From assembly GCA_900770705.1 (NCBI GenBank), contig CAAGLF010000051.1, forward strand, positions 1 through 34,367: a stretch of DNA of 34,367 bases. Reading direction: 5' to 3'. The position numbers and the translations under genes were made by a program. Under the pieces are notes generated by a model. It was not told the origin of the DNA and did not search any database. It was given only the letters and a program-made list of their open reading frames with translations. Source of the stretch: Bacteroidaceae bacterium (GTDB lineage Bacteria > Bacteroidota > Bacteroidia > Bacteroidales > Bacteroidaceae). Positions 24,476 to 33,000 of this stretch are shown here, piece after piece (position 1 is the stretch's first letter; the number at the start of each line of letters is the position of its first letter).

Positions 24476-26320
24476 ATGCAGACCTATCTCGACATTCAGA
24501 ATCTGACCAAGCGTATCGGCGACCTGCTGCTGCTCGACGGCGTGTCCCTCAGTGTGGGCGAGGGACAGAAGGTGGGGCTCATCGCCCGCAACGGGGCGGG
24601 GAAGTCCACCCTGATGAACATCATAGCCGGCCGCGAGGACCACGAGGCTGGCTCCATCGTGTTCCGCCGCGGCATTCGCGTGGGCTACCTGGAGCAGGAG
24701 CCTGCCTTCCGCTCCGGAGCCACCCTCATCGAGGCCGTCACCGACGGCGGAGGTGCCATTCTGCACGACGAAACCTTCAGCGAGGGCTTGCATGCCCGCC
24801 TGCCTGCCGAGCAAATCCTCACGAAGCTGGGCTTCGACCATCTCGACACGCCGGTCGACCTGCTCAGCGGCGGACAGCGGAAGCGCGTGGCCCTGGCACG
24901 CGTGCTGATGGCCGACCCCGACCTGCTGATTCTCGACGAACCGACCAATCACCTCGACCTCGAGATGATAGAGTGGCTCGAGGGCTATCTGCAGCGCTCC
25001 GTGCGCTCCCTGCTGATGGTCACGCACGACCGCTACTTCCTCGACCGCGTGTGCGACACCATCATCGAGCTCGACGACTGCCGCCTCTACAACTATCGCG
25101 GCAACTATGCCTATTACCTCGAGAAGCGCGACGAGCGCATACAGGCCGAAAACGCCAGCCTGGCGCGCACGCAGAATATCTACCGCCGGGAGCTCGAATG
25201 GATGAGGAGCACGCCCTGCGCGCGGAGCTCGAAGGCGCGCTACCGCAAGGAGGCCTTCGCCGAGCTCGAGCAGCAGGCACGCCGACGCAGGCAGGAGCAG
25301 ACGGCGCGCCTGGAGATGAAAAGCGGATACATCGGCTCCAAAATCTTCGAGGCGGAGTACGTCTCCAAGTCCTTCCACGACCCACAGCCCGACGGCACCA
25401 CCCGCGAGCACGTCATACTGCGCGACTTCTACTACAACTTCAGCCGCTACGAGAAAATGGGTATCGTGGGCAACAACGGCACGGGCAAGAGCACCTTCCT
25501 GCGACTGCTCCTCGGAGAACTCCGCCCCGACTCCGGACGATTCGTGGTGGGCGAGACCGTGCGCTTCGGCTACTTCTCGCAGCAGGGTATGCACTTCGAC
25601 CAGCAGATGCGCGTGGTCGACGCCGTCAGGGCCATCGCCGAGACGGTAGACCTGGGCGGCGGACGCCGGCTCACGGCCTCGCAGCTCCTCACGCACTTTC
25701 TCTTCCCCCCGGCCCGGCAGCAGGACTATATATATAAGTTGTCGGGCGGAGAGAAGCGCCGCCTCTACCTCTGCCAGGTGCTGATGCAAAATCCCAACTT
25801 CCTCGTGCTCGACGAACCTACCAACGATCTCGACATTCCCACGCTGGCCGTGCTCGAAAACTACCTCTGCGACTTCCGCGGCTGCGTCATCATCGTCAGC
25901 CACGACCGCTTCTTCATGGACAAGGTGGTTGACCATCTGCTCGTCTTCCGCGGAAACGGACAGATCGACGACTTTCCGGGCAACTACACGCAGTATCGCC
26001 AGTGGCTCCGCCTGCGCGACGACGAGCCGCCCGCCCCCGCCGGCAAGGCTTCCGCCCCTGCCGCCGCCCCTTCCTCGCAGGCCACGCGCGGCGCCTCGCG
26101 CTCCCGCCGCCTTTCCTACAAGGAGCGCCGCGAAATGGAGCAGCTCGAAAGCGACATCGCCACCCTCGAGGCCGAAAAGGCGCAGATAGAGGCCGACCTC
26201 TGCAGCGGAACGCTCACCGTCGAGGCCCTCACCGAGAAGTCGCGCCGCCTGCCGCAGCTGCAGGAGGAGCTCGACGCGAAGTCGCTGCGCTGGCTCGAGC
26301 TCGCCGAAGTGGAGGGATGA
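24476..26320 (+). CDS. ABC-F ATPase, Uup subfamily
   Basis: This 614-aa soluble protein has two ABC domains and no membrane segment. Domain 1 has Walker A RNGAGKST (38-45), signature LSGGQ (130-134) and Walker B LILDEPTNHLD (151-161). Domain 2 has GNNGTGKST (332-340), LSGGE (422-426) and LVLDEPTNDLD. The linker (about 220-290) contains ARTQNIYRRELEWMR and SSKARYRKEAF, the P-site tRNA interaction motif of ABC-F translation factors, in the Uup style. A C-terminal Lys/Glu-rich coiled coil (about 555-612) is also typical of Uup. These proteins act on ribosomes, and Uup is linked to ribosome stalling relief and transposon excision. Antibiotic resistance is not indicated by sequence alone. Confidence 0.92.
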   Translation: MQTYLDIQNLTKRIGDLLLLDGVSLSVGEGQKVGLIARNGAGKSTLMNIIAGREDHEAGSIVFRRGIRVGYLEQEPAFRSGATLIEAVTDGGGAILHDETFSEGLHARLPAEQILTKLGFDHLDTPVDLLSGGQRKRVALARVLMADPDLLILDEPTNHLDLEMIEWLEGYLQRSVRSLLMVTHDRYFLDRVCDTIIELDDCRLYNYRGNYAYYLEKRDERIQAENASLARTQNIYRRELEWMRSTPCARSSKARYRKEAFAELEQQARRRRQEQTARLEMKSGYIGSKIFEAEYVSKSFHDPQPDGTTREHVILRDFYYNFSRYEKMGIVGNNGTGKSTFLRLLLGELRPDSGRFVVGETVRFGYFSQQGMHFDQQMRVVDAVRAIAETVDLGGGRRLTASQLLTHFLFPPARQQDYIYKLSGGEKRRLYLCQVLMQNPNFLVLDEPTNDLDIPTLAVLENYLCDFRGCVIIVSHDRFFMDKVVDHLLVFRGNGQIDDFPGNYTQYRQWLRLRDDEPPAPAGKASAPAAAPSSQATRGASRSRRLSYKERREMEQLESDIATLEAEKAQIEADLCSGTLTVEALTEKSRRLPQLQEELDAKSLRWLELAEVEG

Positions 26321-26341
26321 GGGGCAGCCGGCCCGTCACGC

Positions 26342-26387
26342 CAGACGGCCTGCGCGGATACGCCTTGGTATCCACGCAGGCCGTCTG
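26342..26387. terminator. Hairpin between convergent ABC-F and CotH genes
   Basis: CAGACGGCCTGCG (26342-26354) pairs perfectly with 26375-26387. After one mismatch GGATA (26356-26360) pairs with TATCC (26369-26373), leaving an 8-nt loop. The symmetrical stem sits 21 nt past the ABC-F stop and 24 nt past the CotH stop. It lacks a U-tract on either strand but is well placed to end both transcripts. Confidence 0.65.
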
Positions 26388-26411
26388 CCTGTACGGAAGG
26401 TCCCGGAGCGC

Positions 26412-28191
26412 TTAGCGCACTACTTTCCGCCCGTTCACGATATATACGCCGCGGGGCAGGCCCTGCAGCTTCACGTCAGGCGGCAGGGGCTTTCCCTCGG
26501 CCGTAAAGACGCCGCGGCAGGTGGCTCGGCCCGCGGCCGGGGCGACGATGTCCGTGGAGGGTGCGTCGGCAAAGAGCACGTCGAGCGCCTCGTAATTCCG
26601 CCGATACCAGTCGGCCATCAGATTTGCCTCGTCATAGGGCGTTTCGCGCAGGTTGACTACGGGATGGGCGCCCACGTGCAGCCGCCCGTTCCAGAGGTTG
26701 CGCTCCCTCTCCCAGGCGCCCGACGTGGCGAAGAGGTCGGCGTAGGCCCGCAGGCGCTCCTCCATCGCATCGGGGTGTAGATAGCCCTCTTTCAGTTCGT
26801 TCCAGCATTGTGCGCAGCGCCGGAAGTACAGCGTGGTATGGTCGGCGAAGAGCTGGCTGACGGGCCGCGAGTTCCAGAGCACCCAGTCGGGGTCGGCAAT
26901 GACGTTGAGGAATGTGCCGTAGCCGTCTCTGCCGAAACTGCTGTCGAGGTCCCAGGGCGTGATCCATGGCTGCTTCCCCTTTTCCTGGTTGCGGCTTGAG
27001 AGATAACTGTTGTGGAATACATTGTCGAGCAGCATGAAGTTGAGTACGAACACGCTGTATTCCACCAGGTTGTCTATGTAGAAAAAATCGTCGAGCCGGG
27101 CGTCCGCCTCCATCGGCCGTTCGTCCGTCTGCGAGGTGAACTGGAGGAGGCGCAGCAGCGGTTCCCAGGTCTTGTGCACCGGATATTCGTCGGGATACTC
27201 CAGTCCCCAGTCGTGCCACAGCGTGCCTTCTACCCACCACATATCTTCGACGGCCGTGGAAGCGTAGTCGTGCTCCGTGTCGGCCGGAAACGTCAGCCGC
27301 GAGGTGTAGGGCGAATTGCCCTGGCACTTGTAGAGCACGCCGCGCACGCCGTATGTCAGCGAGTCGTCCTCCTCCTTCAGCTTCTTAAGCCCCAGGAGTT
27401 TCCGGTTCACCTTGTCGCTCAGGCAGTAGAGCCCGTGGTATTTCCGATTGAGGAGCAACTCCACGTAGACGCCGCGCGTGCCGTTGCGCAGCATGTCCTC
27501 GTCGCGCAAGTGGCTGATGTCGTTCCATACGTCAAAGCAGATACGGTTGCGCATGCGGGAGGGATCTATGCCCATCGCGTCGAGTATCCACTTGTCGTCC
27601 TTGCGAATGTTCATCAAGAGGGTGTCCTGCTTCTCCACTCCCGCTGCTTTTCAGGGATATAGTGAGGCTTTTCTTGTCTAAGACGGCAGCCGTGGCGCCG
27701 CGCAGCTTGATGGTGCAGGCCGACTGGAACACCAGGCTGTCGCCCGAGCGCTCCTCGAGGTCGACAATGCGCAGCCGGGCGGGCTGTTCCTCCTTCAGCA
27801 CAGTCTCTGCGCCGCCGTCCAGCTCCAAGGCGACCACGGGCAGCGTGGTCAGCACCACAGACCACAGCGTGTCGCCGTGGGTGAACTGCTGGGGGCGGCG
27901 CCAATTGCTGATGATCAGGCGCTCGCCCTGCGACACGGGGCGGCCGTTCCACTTTTCGCCCCTCCACGCGCCGTTGCCGCTTCCGTTGTCCCAGCGGACT
28001 GTGCAGCAGCAGGCTGTATCGGCCGGCTCTTCAATCGGGCAGTACAGCGTATGCGTGGCAGTGTCGGCCGCAGCTGGCACGCCGTCGAGCAGCAGGGTGA
28101 ACGCCTGAGCCCGCAGCGAAGCGGGGAGGTACAGCAGCGTATACAAAAAAAGCAGCAGGGAGAGCTGCCGGCATAAACGGTGGAATTTCAT
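26412..28191 (-). pseudogene. CotH-kinase family secreted protein, interrupted by a +1 frameshift
   Basis: Two overlapping frames together make one CotH protein of about 590 aa. The first (28191 down to 27532) has a signal peptide (residues 1-29, ending RAQA) and the CotH N-terminal part (LPVVALELDGG, then IKLRGATAAVLDKKSL). The second (from 27638 to 26412) continues with DDKWILDAMGIDPSRMRNRI and the later WDLDSSFGRDG region. The second frame has a stop at 27651-27653, so the shift must fall at about 27636-27652, near AGCAGCGGG. One surplus base there would explain it. The C terminus (LPRGVYIVNGRKVVR) resembles tails of secreted Bacteroidales proteins. CotH relatives are protein kinases, but most bacterial ones are uncharacterised. 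A separate GTG start at 27638 is possible but would lack a signal peptide. Confidence 0.82.
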
Positions 28192-28224
28192 AAGGAATCA
28201 GGAAAATTTTCTGGAAAAACGCCG

Positions 28225-28256
28225 CAAAGTTAGTCCTTCCTTTTCAAACGGGCAAG
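28225..28256 (-). promoter_or_regulatory. Promoter of the CotH gene
   Basis: On the minus strand TAACTTTG (28225-28232) matches TAnnTTTG exactly, with CTTG (28253-28256) 20 bp upstream as a -33 box. The leader would be about 27 nt before the start at 28191. An intact promoter suggests the frameshift is recent or a sequencing error. Confidence 0.65.
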
Positions 28257-28459
28257 CCCCGCTCCGCGGAAAACCCTCCCTGTCCGGCGGACGCCGTAGC
28301 GCCTGTGCCCCGGCCTGCGAAGCCCGGAAATACTGCTTCTGGCTCGGAAAAGTGGGCTGCAGCCCCCGTTTTTCCACCTTTCGCCCCCGCAGTTGTGCCC
28401 CCGAAGCGCAAAATTTTGTAACTTGCGGCCCAAAACCGATTTTTCCAACACTCCGACAC

Positions 28460-29728
28460 ATGCAACCCTTAGCCGAACGAATGCGTCCTACGACGCTCGA
28501 CGAATACATCGGCCAGCAACACCTCGTTGGCCCCGGCTGCGTGCTCCGCACGATGGTCGAGAGCGGGCGTATCTCCTCCTTCATCCTCTGGGGCCCCCCG
28601 GGAGTGGGGAAGACCACGCTGGCCAAAATCATCGCCCACCGCCTCGAGACGCCCTTCCACACCCTCTCGGCCGTCAACTGTGGCGTCAAGGACGTGCGCG
28701 ACGTCATAGAGCGCGCCCGCAGCGAGCGCTTCTTCTCCCAGCAGAGCCCCATACTCTTCATCGACGAGATACACCGCTTCTCCAAGTCGCAGCAAGACAG
28801 CCTGCTCTCCGCCGTAGAGACCGGCACCGTCACCCTCGTGGGCGCTACCACCGAGAACCCCTCGTTTGAAGTCATACGCCCCCTGCTCAGCCGCTGCCAA
28901 GTCTACACGCTCGAGCCCCTCGGCAAGACCGACCTCGAGGTATTGCTGCGGCGTGCCGTGGAAACCGACCCCGTGCTCAAGGAACGCACCATCGAGCTGC
29001 GCGAAACCGAGGCTATCCTGCGCTACAGCGGGGGAGACGCCCGCAAACTCCTCGGTATCCTCGAACTCCTCGTGGCCGCCACGCCCGAAGGCAGCGTAGT
29101 GGTCGACAATGCAGCCGTCAGCTCCCGCCTGCAACAGAATCCACTGGCCTACGACAAGCAGGGCGACCAGCATTACGACATTATCTCCGCCTTCATCAAG
29201 AGTATCCGCGGCAGCGACCCCGACGCCGCCCTCTACTGGCTCGCGCGGATGGTCGCAGCGGGCGAGGACCCCAAGTTTATAGCCCGCCGCCTCGTCATCT
29301 CCGCCGCCGAAGACATCGGTCTGGCCAACCCCAACGCCCTCCTGCTCGCCAACGCCGCCTTCGAGGCTGTAGAGAAGATAGGTTGGCCCGAGGGGCGCAT
29401 ACCCCTGGCCGAGGCCACCGTCTATCTGGCCGCCTCCCCCAAGAGCAACAGCGCCTACTGCGGCATCAACGACGCCTTGCAGCTCGTCGGGCGCACGGGC
29501 AACGCCCCCGTGCCCCTCCATCTGCGCAACGCGCCGACCCGGCTGATGGCAGAGCTGGGCTACCACGACGGATACGTGTATCCCCACGACTGTCCCGGCC
29601 ACTTTGCCCCGCAGCAGTACCTCCCCGACGAGCTCAGGGACGAACGCCTGTGGCACCCCGCCGACAATGCGGCCGAGGAAAAAATGCGGCAGCGCATGAA
29701 AGCCTGCTGGAAGGGGCGCTTCGACTGA
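28460..29728 (+). CDS. rarA: Replication-associated recombination protein RarA (MgsA)
   Basis: The preferred start at 28460 (MQPLAERMRPTTLDEYIGQQ) gives 422 aa, normal for RarA. An upstream extension to 28352 is Arg- and Pro-rich and unlike the family. The AAA+ core has Walker A GPPGVGKTT near 46-54, Walker B ILFIDEIHRF near 97-106, and the sensor segment GATTENPSFEVI. The C-terminal part (about 230-420) contains SDPDAALYWLARMV and the FIARRLVISAAEDIG stretch of the tetramerisation and helical domains. RarA works at stalled replication forks with SSB and recombination proteins. It is divergent from the CotH gene. Confidence 0.95.
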   Translation: MQPLAERMRPTTLDEYIGQQHLVGPGCVLRTMVESGRISSFILWGPPGVGKTTLAKIIAHRLETPFHTLSAVNCGVKDVRDVIERARSERFFSQQSPILFIDEIHRFSKSQQDSLLSAVETGTVTLVGATTENPSFEVIRPLLSRCQVYTLEPLGKTDLEVLLRRAVETDPVLKERTIELRETEAILRYSGGDARKLLGILELLVAATPEGSVVVDNAAVSSRLQQNPLAYDKQGDQHYDIISAFIKSIRGSDPDAALYWLARMVAAGEDPKFIARRLVISAAEDIGLANPNALLLANAAFEAVEKIGWPEGRIPLAEATVYLAASPKSNSAYCGINDALQLVGRTGNAPVPLHLRNAPTRLMAELGYHDGYVYPHDCPGHFAPQQYLPDELRDERLWHPADNAAEEKMRQRMKACWKGRFD

Positions 29729-29751
29729 GCACCGCCGCAGCCGGCCGACGC

Positions 29752-30618
29752 CTATGCCTGAGCCGGCAGCGTGAGGACTACGTAGAAAAGGATGAGGTAG
29801 ACGGTAAGGATGTAGAAGAACAGACAGCACACGGAGAGCAGCGCCAGGCGGCCGACGAAGCGCCCCGGCGGCATTTCAAACAGCTGCCAGAGCGTCGTCA
29901 CAAACAGCGGAATCACAATGCCATAGCCTGCCAGGGCAACGAGCCCCATATCGACCGTGGTGAGGAAAGGCAGCGAAAAAATGTTGACCACCATATTCTG
30001 ACAGCCCACAAAGGCCATCGTCGTGGCTGCCTCCGACAGGTTGAGGTGCTGCCGCGCATATTGTCCCTGCTTGCGGAACACCAGCCAAAGCGGGAGCGTC
30101 ATCATCAGAATGAGCAGCAGGTTGAAGGTGCCGAAGTTGGCATAGATGAGTTCGGTCATGGCGTCTGTCATCATCTTCGTGGCGGCCTGTTCCTGCGCGG
30201 AAGAAGTCAGCCCCTGGCTCACGGAGGCCCCAAACTCCGAAGTCGAGGCCTTGATGTCGCCTCCCAGCGGCGTATTGCCCAGCAGTATGAAGATAGCGGC
30301 AAGCAGCAGCAGGCAACGGAAGGGATTGATGTAGTGTTGGCGTTTCCCCGCCAGATAATCGCGGATGAGGAAGCCCGGACGATAGAAAAGCTCGAGGAGC
30401 GTACGCGGCAGCGTGCCCTGCAGGCCAATGCCGGTCATCACGAAGGTGCGCCAGAAGCTGCCCCAGGTGATACGGCGCGTGCTGTGGCTCTGTCCGCAGT
30501 AGGGGCAGTAGGCTCCCTGGAAGTCCATTCCGCAGTTCAGGCAGTGTTGTGGTGTTTCGGGCTGCGTGATACGCTTTTGCGTAAAGGTGCCCCGCCGGAT
30601 TTTTTCAGTCAGTCTCAT
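29752..30618 (-). CDS. DUF3667 membrane protein with zinc ribbon
   Basis: The 288-aa protein begins with a cytoplasmic zinc-ribbon-like motif: Cys26-x2-Cys29 and Cys38-x2-Cys41 (CLNCG ... CPYCGQS). It then has about five hydrophobic segments from about residue 95 to the C terminus. The RPGFLIRDYLAGKRQHYINP block near residue 79 is the conserved signature of DUF3667, a family frequent in Bacteroidetes. No function is known; membrane remodelling or sensing would be speculation. The gene is convergent with rarA, its stop lying 23 bp past the rarA stop, with no obvious terminator between them. Confidence 0.88.
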   Translation of the reverse strand: MRLTEKIRRGTFTQKRITQPETPQHCLNCGMDFQGAYCPYCGQSHSTRRITWGSFWRTFVMTGIGLQGTLPRTLLELFYRPGFLIRDYLAGKRQHYINPFRCLLLLAAIFILLGNTPLGGDIKASTSEFGASVSQGLTSSAQEQAATKMMTDAMTELIYANFGTFNLLLILMMTLPLWLVFRKQGQYARQHLNLSEAATTMAFVGCQNMVVNIFSLPFLTTVDMGLVALAGYGIVIPLFVTTLWQLFEMPPGRFVGRLALLSVCCLFFYILTVYLILFYVVLTLPAQA

Positions 30619-30685
30619 AGGTCTTTATCCTTCTGTGAGCGCCCCGCCGCGGCCGTTGTTTGCGGCCGTGGGGCAGCAGAAAGTG

Positions 30686-30693
30686 CAAATATA
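30686..30693 (-). promoter_or_regulatory. Probable -7 promoter box of the DUF3667 gene
   Basis: TATATTTG on the minus strand matches TAnnTTTG exactly, giving a leader of about 60 nt before the start at 30618. The upstream side is A/T-rich, but no TTTG box is seen at the normal spacing. Confidence 0.55.
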
Positions 30694-30898
30694 GCATAAA
30701 AATTTAAAAAAGCCCTCCGCTGCGCCCCTAAAAACACGGAGGAATGATGCTCCGTGCCGCCCTGCACCGCACCCTCCCGCGGAGGCGAGCGCCACGCGAC
30801 GGGTCGGCAGGCGGGGACTGCGTGCCGTCGTGCCGCGTTTCCGCCCCGGGACAGCCTCCCGGCATACAGCCGCGCTACGAACGCGGCAAAAATTTTTT

Positions 30899-30939
30899 TT
30901 TCAAAGGTGGAAATTTGCAGTTCCGCCTTTGAAATTTTT
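30899..30939 (+). terminator. Hairpin with T-run, not downstream of any plus-strand gene
   Basis: TTTCAAAGGTGGAA (30899-30912) and TTCCGCCTTTGAAA (30921-30934) form a 14-bp stem with one wobble and an 8-nt loop, followed by TTTTT. It has the form of an intrinsic terminator for a plus-strand RNA, but the nearest plus-strand gene upstream (rarA) ends 1.2 kb away, behind the convergent DUF3667 gene. Confidence 0.5.
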
Positions 30940-31642
30940 CCTCCCTGCCTTCCAGAGAGATAGGCGAAAGTGAGGATTCGAATTGCTGCAAAATGAGTGT
31001 AAAATAGTGCGTATTGTAGGTTTGTCGGGATGGTGTACGCGAAAATGCAGCTGATTTTCCTGGAAAATTATTTGTCAGTTCAAAAAATTATTCCTATTTT
31101 CGCCGAAGATTTAGCCAAGGGACTGGCAATCCCTGCAATCTGTGTCGACTATGCGGTGCGAGCCACCACTCTCGTCCTCCTCACTCCGAGACGGCCGTCT
31201 CTGCCGGTCGACGATGTCCAGCCGCCCCTTGTCCGCCCTGCAGGTTCGCCTGTAAGCAAGCGGTCGGGCGTTGCTGAATGCGGAAAGTTTTCACTTCATA
31301 CTACTTCTTGCCCCGTTCACAGATTTTTTTCCCCCGTTCTGCAGACTTCGCCGGCACGTCCGCCCGCCAAGTCGCCCGCTCCGTTTGAACGAACTTGCCT
31401 GAAAGTTTCGGCACGTTCGCTGTAGTCCATCCGATACCGGTATTGTAATCGGCTGAAATGCAGCTCACTACGTGCGACCGGCTTCCGCGCCTTTTTACTT
31501 CGTCGGGCTCCGTCTGTGAGTCCCTGCCTCCGCAAAGTCCACCCTGCGCGGGCCGCTGCGGACAGCCCGTCCCCACAGCCTTCCCGACGAAGATACTCCA
31601 TTTTATTACCCACAGTTTTCCTTCATCCAACACATCCATTCT

Positions 31643-32230
31643 ATGAACAAGCATACCTCTGAAATCAAACGCTCGCTCCGCCTTGCGAGCTGTATGTGCA
31701 ACCGCCACCGGGCAACGCTCCAGCGTCTTCAACAGCTTTGGGAAAAGCTCGGACGTCCCGCGAAGTGGCAATTTTATCTGCAACAATTTCAAACAAATCT
31801 GGAAAATTCCGAACGGAACCTCGGCATAATGCAGCGGCTGATGGTCCGACTCGAAGCCGCGGCCCCTCCCGGAAATGGCTTGCCGGCCCGTGAGCTGCCG
31901 CTTGAAGCGCGGCGGAGCCTCCTGAAGCAGCAGTGGGCCGCCTTCGGGCAGCGCTATTCCGACGCCGTGGTGCGCGAGTTTGCCGCCTTCTGGCTGGCTG
32001 AGGTGCCGGGCACGGGCTTGCTGCGCGCGGAGGCGGTGCCCCGCTTTGTGGCCGCCAAGCGTCTGGCGCAGTGGGTGCGGGGCGGAAGGCCTTCGGCGGT
32101 GCCCGGCGAGTCCGTGCGCTCGTCCCGGCGCTTCGCCGGCTCCGCTCCGCTCTCCGCCGGCGGCCAGGAGGCCGGCAGTGCCGCTTCGTGTGAGGATAAT
32201 CACAAAAATATCGACGACTATGACTTCTGA
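31643..32230 (+). CDS. Putative DnaT/DnaD-like partner of the DnaC-like ATPase
   Basis: This 195-aa protein has an N-terminal helical, basic part (HRATLQRLQQLWEKLGRP near 22) and a second helical part at about 85-150. There VVREFAAFWLAEVPG and AVPRFVAAKRLAQWV follow the pattern F..YW/FW ... W/F...KRL..WV. That pattern ends DUF4373/DUF7833-type replication proteins, which are encoded just upstream of DnaC-like loaders in Bacteroidetes mobile elements. The C-terminal 45 residues are low-complexity. Its stop overlaps the next gene by 11 bp, so the two are translationally coupled. The family match is by pattern only. A role in recruiting the loader or helicase to DNA is inference. Confidence 0.65.
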   Translation: MNKHTSEIKRSLRLASCMCNRHRATLQRLQQLWEKLGRPAKWQFYLQQFQTNLENSERNLGIMQRLMVRLEAAAPPGNGLPARELPLEARRSLLKQQWAAFGQRYSDAVVREFAAFWLAEVPGTGLLRAEAVPRFVAAKRLAQWVRGGRPSAVPGESVRSSRRFAGSAPLSAGGQEAGSAASCEDNHKNIDDYDF

Positions 32231-32813
32231 AGACCTCTATCGCAGCTATACCTGCCTGCCCGAGCAGCTCCTCCAGCAGCCCCGCCTCGTACATCTGCGT
32301 CTGCCCGAGGCTGCCCGACGCCTCGAGGAGGCCGGCCGGCAATATCTGGGCAGTGCTTTCCAGTGGTTGCCCGAATATACGAAGGTGGCCGAGTGGCTCA
32401 CGGACAACCATGGACGCGGCCTGCTCTGCTACGGCAGTTGCGGGCGAGGCAAGTCGCTTCTTTGCTGCCGCCTGATACCCCATTTCATCTACGCCCAGCA
32501 CCGCTTGCTGGTCAAGGCCGTTCCGGCGCGTGCCCTGGGGCCCGTGGCGGGGCAGTTGAGGCGCAGCCGCATTCTCTGTGTCGACGACATCGGCACGGAA
32601 CAGCCCTATATGGACTACGGGCAGCGCCGCGACGTTTTTCCCGAACTGATGGACGAGGCCGAACGGGCGGGCCAGTTGATACTGGCTACGACCAATCTCA
32701 GTGCGCAGCAGCTGCTCGAGCGCTATGGGGAGCGCACGCTCGACCGTATGCGGGGTACGATGATTTCCGTGCGCTTCTTCGGAGAGTCGCTGCGCCGTGC
32801 CTGGAAGGGCTGA
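32220..32813 (+). CDS. DnaC/IstB-like ATP-binding protein (putative helicase loader)
   Basis: The 197-aa AAA+ protein has Walker A CYGSCGRGKSLL near residues 71-82, Walker B RILCVDDIGTEQ near 118, and a sensor-like LILATTNLS near 153. ERYGERTLDRMRG near 170 corresponds to the RYG...R(I/M)...M ending of DnaC and IstB. DnaC loads the DnaB helicase onto DNA; IstB helps IS21 transposases. No IstA-type transposase is nearby, and the coupled upstream gene resembles a replication protein, so a loader role fits better. It starts 11 bp inside the preceding gene. GC content and codon use look like the chromosome, not like a recent import. Confidence 0.85.
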   Translation: MTSEDLYRSYTCLPEQLLQQPRLVHLRLPEAARRLEEAGRQYLGSAFQWLPEYTKVAEWLTDNHGRGLLCYGSCGRGKSLLCCRLIPHFIYAQHRLLVKAVPARALGPVAGQLRRSRILCVDDIGTEQPYMDYGQRRDVFPELMDEAERAGQLILATTNLSAQQLLERYGERTLDRMRGTMISVRFFGESLRRAWKG

Positions 32814-32853
32814 CGCCTTGCCGCACAGCGCCGCAGGCTCTGCAGAGAGGAAA

Positions 32854-32891
32854 ATCCGGGCGGTCCACCTGCGCAGGTGGGCCGCCCGGAT
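32854..32891. terminator. Strong hairpin after the DnaC-like gene
   Basis: Bases 32854-32870 and 32875-32891 pair over 17 positions with one G-T wobble and a 4-nt loop (GCGC). It begins 41 nt past the stop of the DnaC-like gene and faces the convergent secreted-protein gene ending at 33001. No U-tract follows on the plus strand. It may act as a bidirectional transcript end. Confidence 0.7.
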
Positions 32892-33000
32892 GGCGTGTGA
32901 GGCCAATGGCCGCTTCGGGGGGGCGGCGTGGCTGTGTGTGTGGCTTGACGATTATAAATAATGTACGTATGCGCGCGAGAGAGGGCGCACCTGTTTCCGC

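Larger units (their letters stand above)
30619..31642. other. 1-kb gene-poor region upstream of the DnaC-like pair
   Basis: Contents, left to right: the DUF3667 -7 box (30686-30693); a small hairpin CACGGAG/CTCCGTG (30735-30756); a 14-bp hairpin with T-run (30899-30939); a tRNA-end-like fragment (30962-30982); an isolated TAGGTTTG box (31017-31024); and then about 600 bp with nothing recognisable. A plus-strand open frame at 31030-31425 starts with plausible residues but becomes Ser/Pro/Arg-rich and matches nothing I know. Confidence 0.55.

Noticed and set aside
28354..28365. 12-bp palindrome GGGCTGCAGCCC as an operator
   Set aside because: It is a single GC-rich palindrome with no second copy and no supporting position relative to a promoter; chance is likely.
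31030..31425. 131-codon plus-strand frame downstream of a TAGGTTTG box
   Set aside because: It becomes Ser/Pro/Arg-rich with no conserved pattern. The box has no -33 partner. It was kept only as a note in the gap description.
31643..32813. IS21-type IstA/IstB pair
   Set aside because: The first protein has no DDE or integrase-core pattern and is too short for IstA. No terminal inverted repeats were seen.
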